From NCBI GenBank assembly GCA_028682925.1, contig JAJRAG010000032.1:1-6928 (forward strand): 6,928 bases of DNA, written 5' to 3'. A model generated the notes under the pieces. The model saw only the letters and a program-made list of their open reading frames with translations. It had not been told where the DNA came from and did no database searches. Both the position numbers and the translations under genes were made by a program. Below, one piece after another: positions 5,584 to 6,928 of this stretch (its first letter is position 1; each line of letters starts with the position of its first letter). This DNA is from Methanomassiliicoccales archaeon. Its GTDB lineage: Archaea; Thermoplasmatota; Thermoplasmata; Methanomassiliicoccales; JACIVX01.

Positions 5584-6928
5584 CTATTTCGAGCCGCTCA
5601 TGAGATCCGCGATGATCTCCTTCACCTGCCTCTCAAAATCCTCGGCGTACTTCTGCGCATGGTTCTTGGTCTTTCCCTCGGATATTATCCGGAAAATCGG
5701 CTCGGTACCAGACGGTCGGATTAATACCCAACCTTCGTCCACATACAACTTGGCCCCATCCGTCAGATCGATTTCCTTGGACTTGAAGCGGTCACAGAGC
5801 ATATCCATCACACGCTCCTTGTGTTCATTCGGGCAGTTCACTTTCCGCTTCTCGAGATGATACTGTGGTAATCTTTCAACGAGCCGTGACAGAGGCCCTT
5901 GCTTCGAGATTATCTCGAGCATCTTCGCCGCGGCCATGGCCCCATCCCTGCAATATTGAAGCTCCGGGAAGATCAGACCGCCGTTTTCCTCTCCTCCAAA
6001 GACTGCCCCGATCTCACGCATCTTCCTCGCGACAATCGGCGCGCCGACCATCGTATATACAACCTCTCCACCAGCCGCCACGACCACCTCCTCCACCACG
6101 AGAGAAGTGCTCACCGGAGTGACGACAATGCCGCCCCCACGTTCTCTTACGATCGATTCTGCAATGAGAGCGAGGCTTCTGTCGCCGTAGACGTAGTGTC
6201 CCAGATCGTCCACGAATATGGTCCTGTCCCCATCCCCGTCCTGGGCGATCCCGACGTCTGACGATGAGTTCTTCACAAGGTTCATCAGGTCCGTCAAGTT
6301 GTCCTCAGTCGGTTCGCTCGGATGTCCAGGGAATGTTCCTTGTGGATTGCAGTTGATCGTTATTGCCCTCACTCCGAGAGATTCGAGAAGGAACGGTGTG
6401 GAGACGGCACCGGCTCCGTTCGCGCAATCCAAAGCGACCGTAATGCCGGAGGTCCTTATGGACTCGATGTCGACCAATCTACTGATTGAGGAAAGATATC
6501 TGGCTACAGCCCCCGACACCTTTCTGACCGATCCTATCTCCTTCCATGATTTCTCTCGAAAATCGCGCGCGAAATAGGTCTCCTCGATCGCTTCCTCCTT
6601 TGAGCGCGACATCTCAGTGCCATCGCGATCAACACATTTCATGCCGTTGAACTCGGGAGGATTGTGGGATGCTGTGATCATCACTCCTCCACTCACATCA
6701 TGTCCCTGAACGTAGAACTGGAGAGCCGGGGTCGGAACGAGCCCCAGGTCGAGGACCTCGACGCCAGCGGACATGAGTCCGGCAGCGACTGAGCTCTTCA
6801 GCATGTCGCAGGAAGTCCTGGAGTCGTTGCCAATCGCGACGCGTCCCCCCATGTGAGTCCCTATCGCCCTACCTAGATCCATTGCCAGCTGGACCGTCAT
6901 ATCCTCGTTGACGACACCGCGGACGCCA
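5584..6928 (-). CDS. glmM: Archaeal phosphoglucosamine mutase / phosphohexomutase (5' end beyond window)
   Basis: Alpha-D-phosphohexomutase that moves phosphate between C6 and C1 of a sugar, most likely glucosamine-6-phosphate to glucosamine-1-phosphate on the way to UDP-GlcNAc. An ATG at 6900 would give 438 residues, but the frame continues to the edge as GVRGVVNED, the conserved N-terminal block of this family. The start and FGTSG-type motif therefore lie outside the window. Numbered from that Met, the motifs are TASHNP (76-81, phosphoserine Ser78), DGDGDR (221-226, magnesium), GEENGG (303-308, sugar loop) and RPSGTEP (395-401, phosphate loop). All four domains are present and the catalytic residues intact. 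GEENGG followed by LIFPE and RDGAM favours the archaeal GlmM group; phosphomannomutase and phosphopentomutase are close relatives that motifs cannot exclude. It is convergent with the agmatinase gene and unrelated to the plus-strand run by any visible coupling. Confidence 0.9.
   Translation of the reverse strand, partial: GVRGVVNEDMTVQLAMDLGRAIGTHMGGRVAIGNDSRTSCDMLKSSVAAGLMSAGVEVLDLGLVPTPALQFYVQGHDVSGGVMITASHNPPEFNGMKCVDRDGTEMSRSKEEAIEETYFARDFREKSWKEIGSVRKVSGAVARYLSSISRLVDIESIRTSGITVALDCANGAGAVSTPFLLESLGVRAITINCNPQGTFPGHPSEPTEDNLTDLMNLVKNSSSDVGIAQDGDGDRTIFVDDLGHYVYGDRSLALIAESIVRERGGGIVVTPVSTSLVVEEVVVAAGGEVVYTMVGAPIVARKMREIGAVFGGEENGGLIFPELQYCRDGAMAAAKMLEIISKQGPLSRLVERLPQYHLEKRKVNCPNEHKERVMDMLCDRFKSKEIDLTDGAKLYVDEGWVLIRPSGTEPIFRIISEGKTKNHAQKYAEDFERQVKEIIADLMSGSK

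Noticed and set aside
5899..6261. Plus-strand open frame of 120 codons inside the mutase gene
   Set aside because: Antisense to conserved mutase blocks, including GEENGG and DGDGDR; composition (His, Arg, Asp runs) is not protein-like.
1..6928. Mobile elements, CRISPR arrays, tRNA or rRNA genes, defence genes
   Set aside because: I saw no regularly spaced repeats, terminal inverted repeats with a transposase, tRNA-like cloverleaf or rRNA signature. Gene spacing is tight and composition looks uniform, so nothing suggests recent insertion.

Overview
The window looks like chromosomal archaeal DNA of roughly 50-55% G+C. Two genes exist only on the archaeal/eukaryal side: Nop5 (box C/D RNP scaffold) and the translation factor aIF5A with its hypusine site. 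Archaeal TATA boxes sit 30-40 bp before two starts. A winged-helix regulator with a V4R domain resembles MsvR of methanogens and relatives, and a formaldehyde-activating-enzyme (Fae) family gene points to C1-tetrahydromethanopterin chemistry nearby. A euryarchaeal lineage (Thermoplasmatota- or methanogen-like) is my best guess; the exact taxon cannot be read from this sequence.

Layout, left to right. (1) 1-492 (+): divergent Fae-family protein, its start at or just before the window edge. (2) 555-1310 (-): HTH + V4R regulator, convergent with fae and divergent from the next gene. (3) 1311-1462: shared divergent control region with a TATA box, a 15-bp inverted repeat and several GGATGG copies. 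(4) 1463-5450 (+): a tightly packed run of five genes: mtnA, a class II aldolase, nop5, eif5A and an agmatinase-type ureohydrolase. eif5A has its own clear TATA box; the eif5A and agmatinase genes overlap by ATGA. (5) 5451-5583: short convergent spacer with two small hairpins. (6) 5584-6928 (-): archaeal phosphoglucosamine/phosphohexose mutase, cut by the right edge. There is no sign of an insertion sequence, CRISPR array, phage gene, rRNA or tRNA.

How the genes may work together. mtnA plus the class II aldolase is the core of a 'DHAP shunt' that recycles 5'-methylthioadenosine or 5'-deoxyadenosine, by-products of S-adenosylmethionine use, to dihydroxyacetone phosphate and a small aldehyde. 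The agmatinase belongs to polyamine metabolism and, coupled to aIF5A, probably serves hypusine formation. Because aminopropyl transfer from decarboxylated SAM releases methylthioadenosine, the plus-strand run may join a SAM by-product salvage arm to polyamine/hypusine and RNP translation functions. This link is inference from gene order. The most unusual items are the divergent Fae, the regulator with its candidate operator facing mtnA, and the mtnA-aldolase coupling. No wholly new system is evident.
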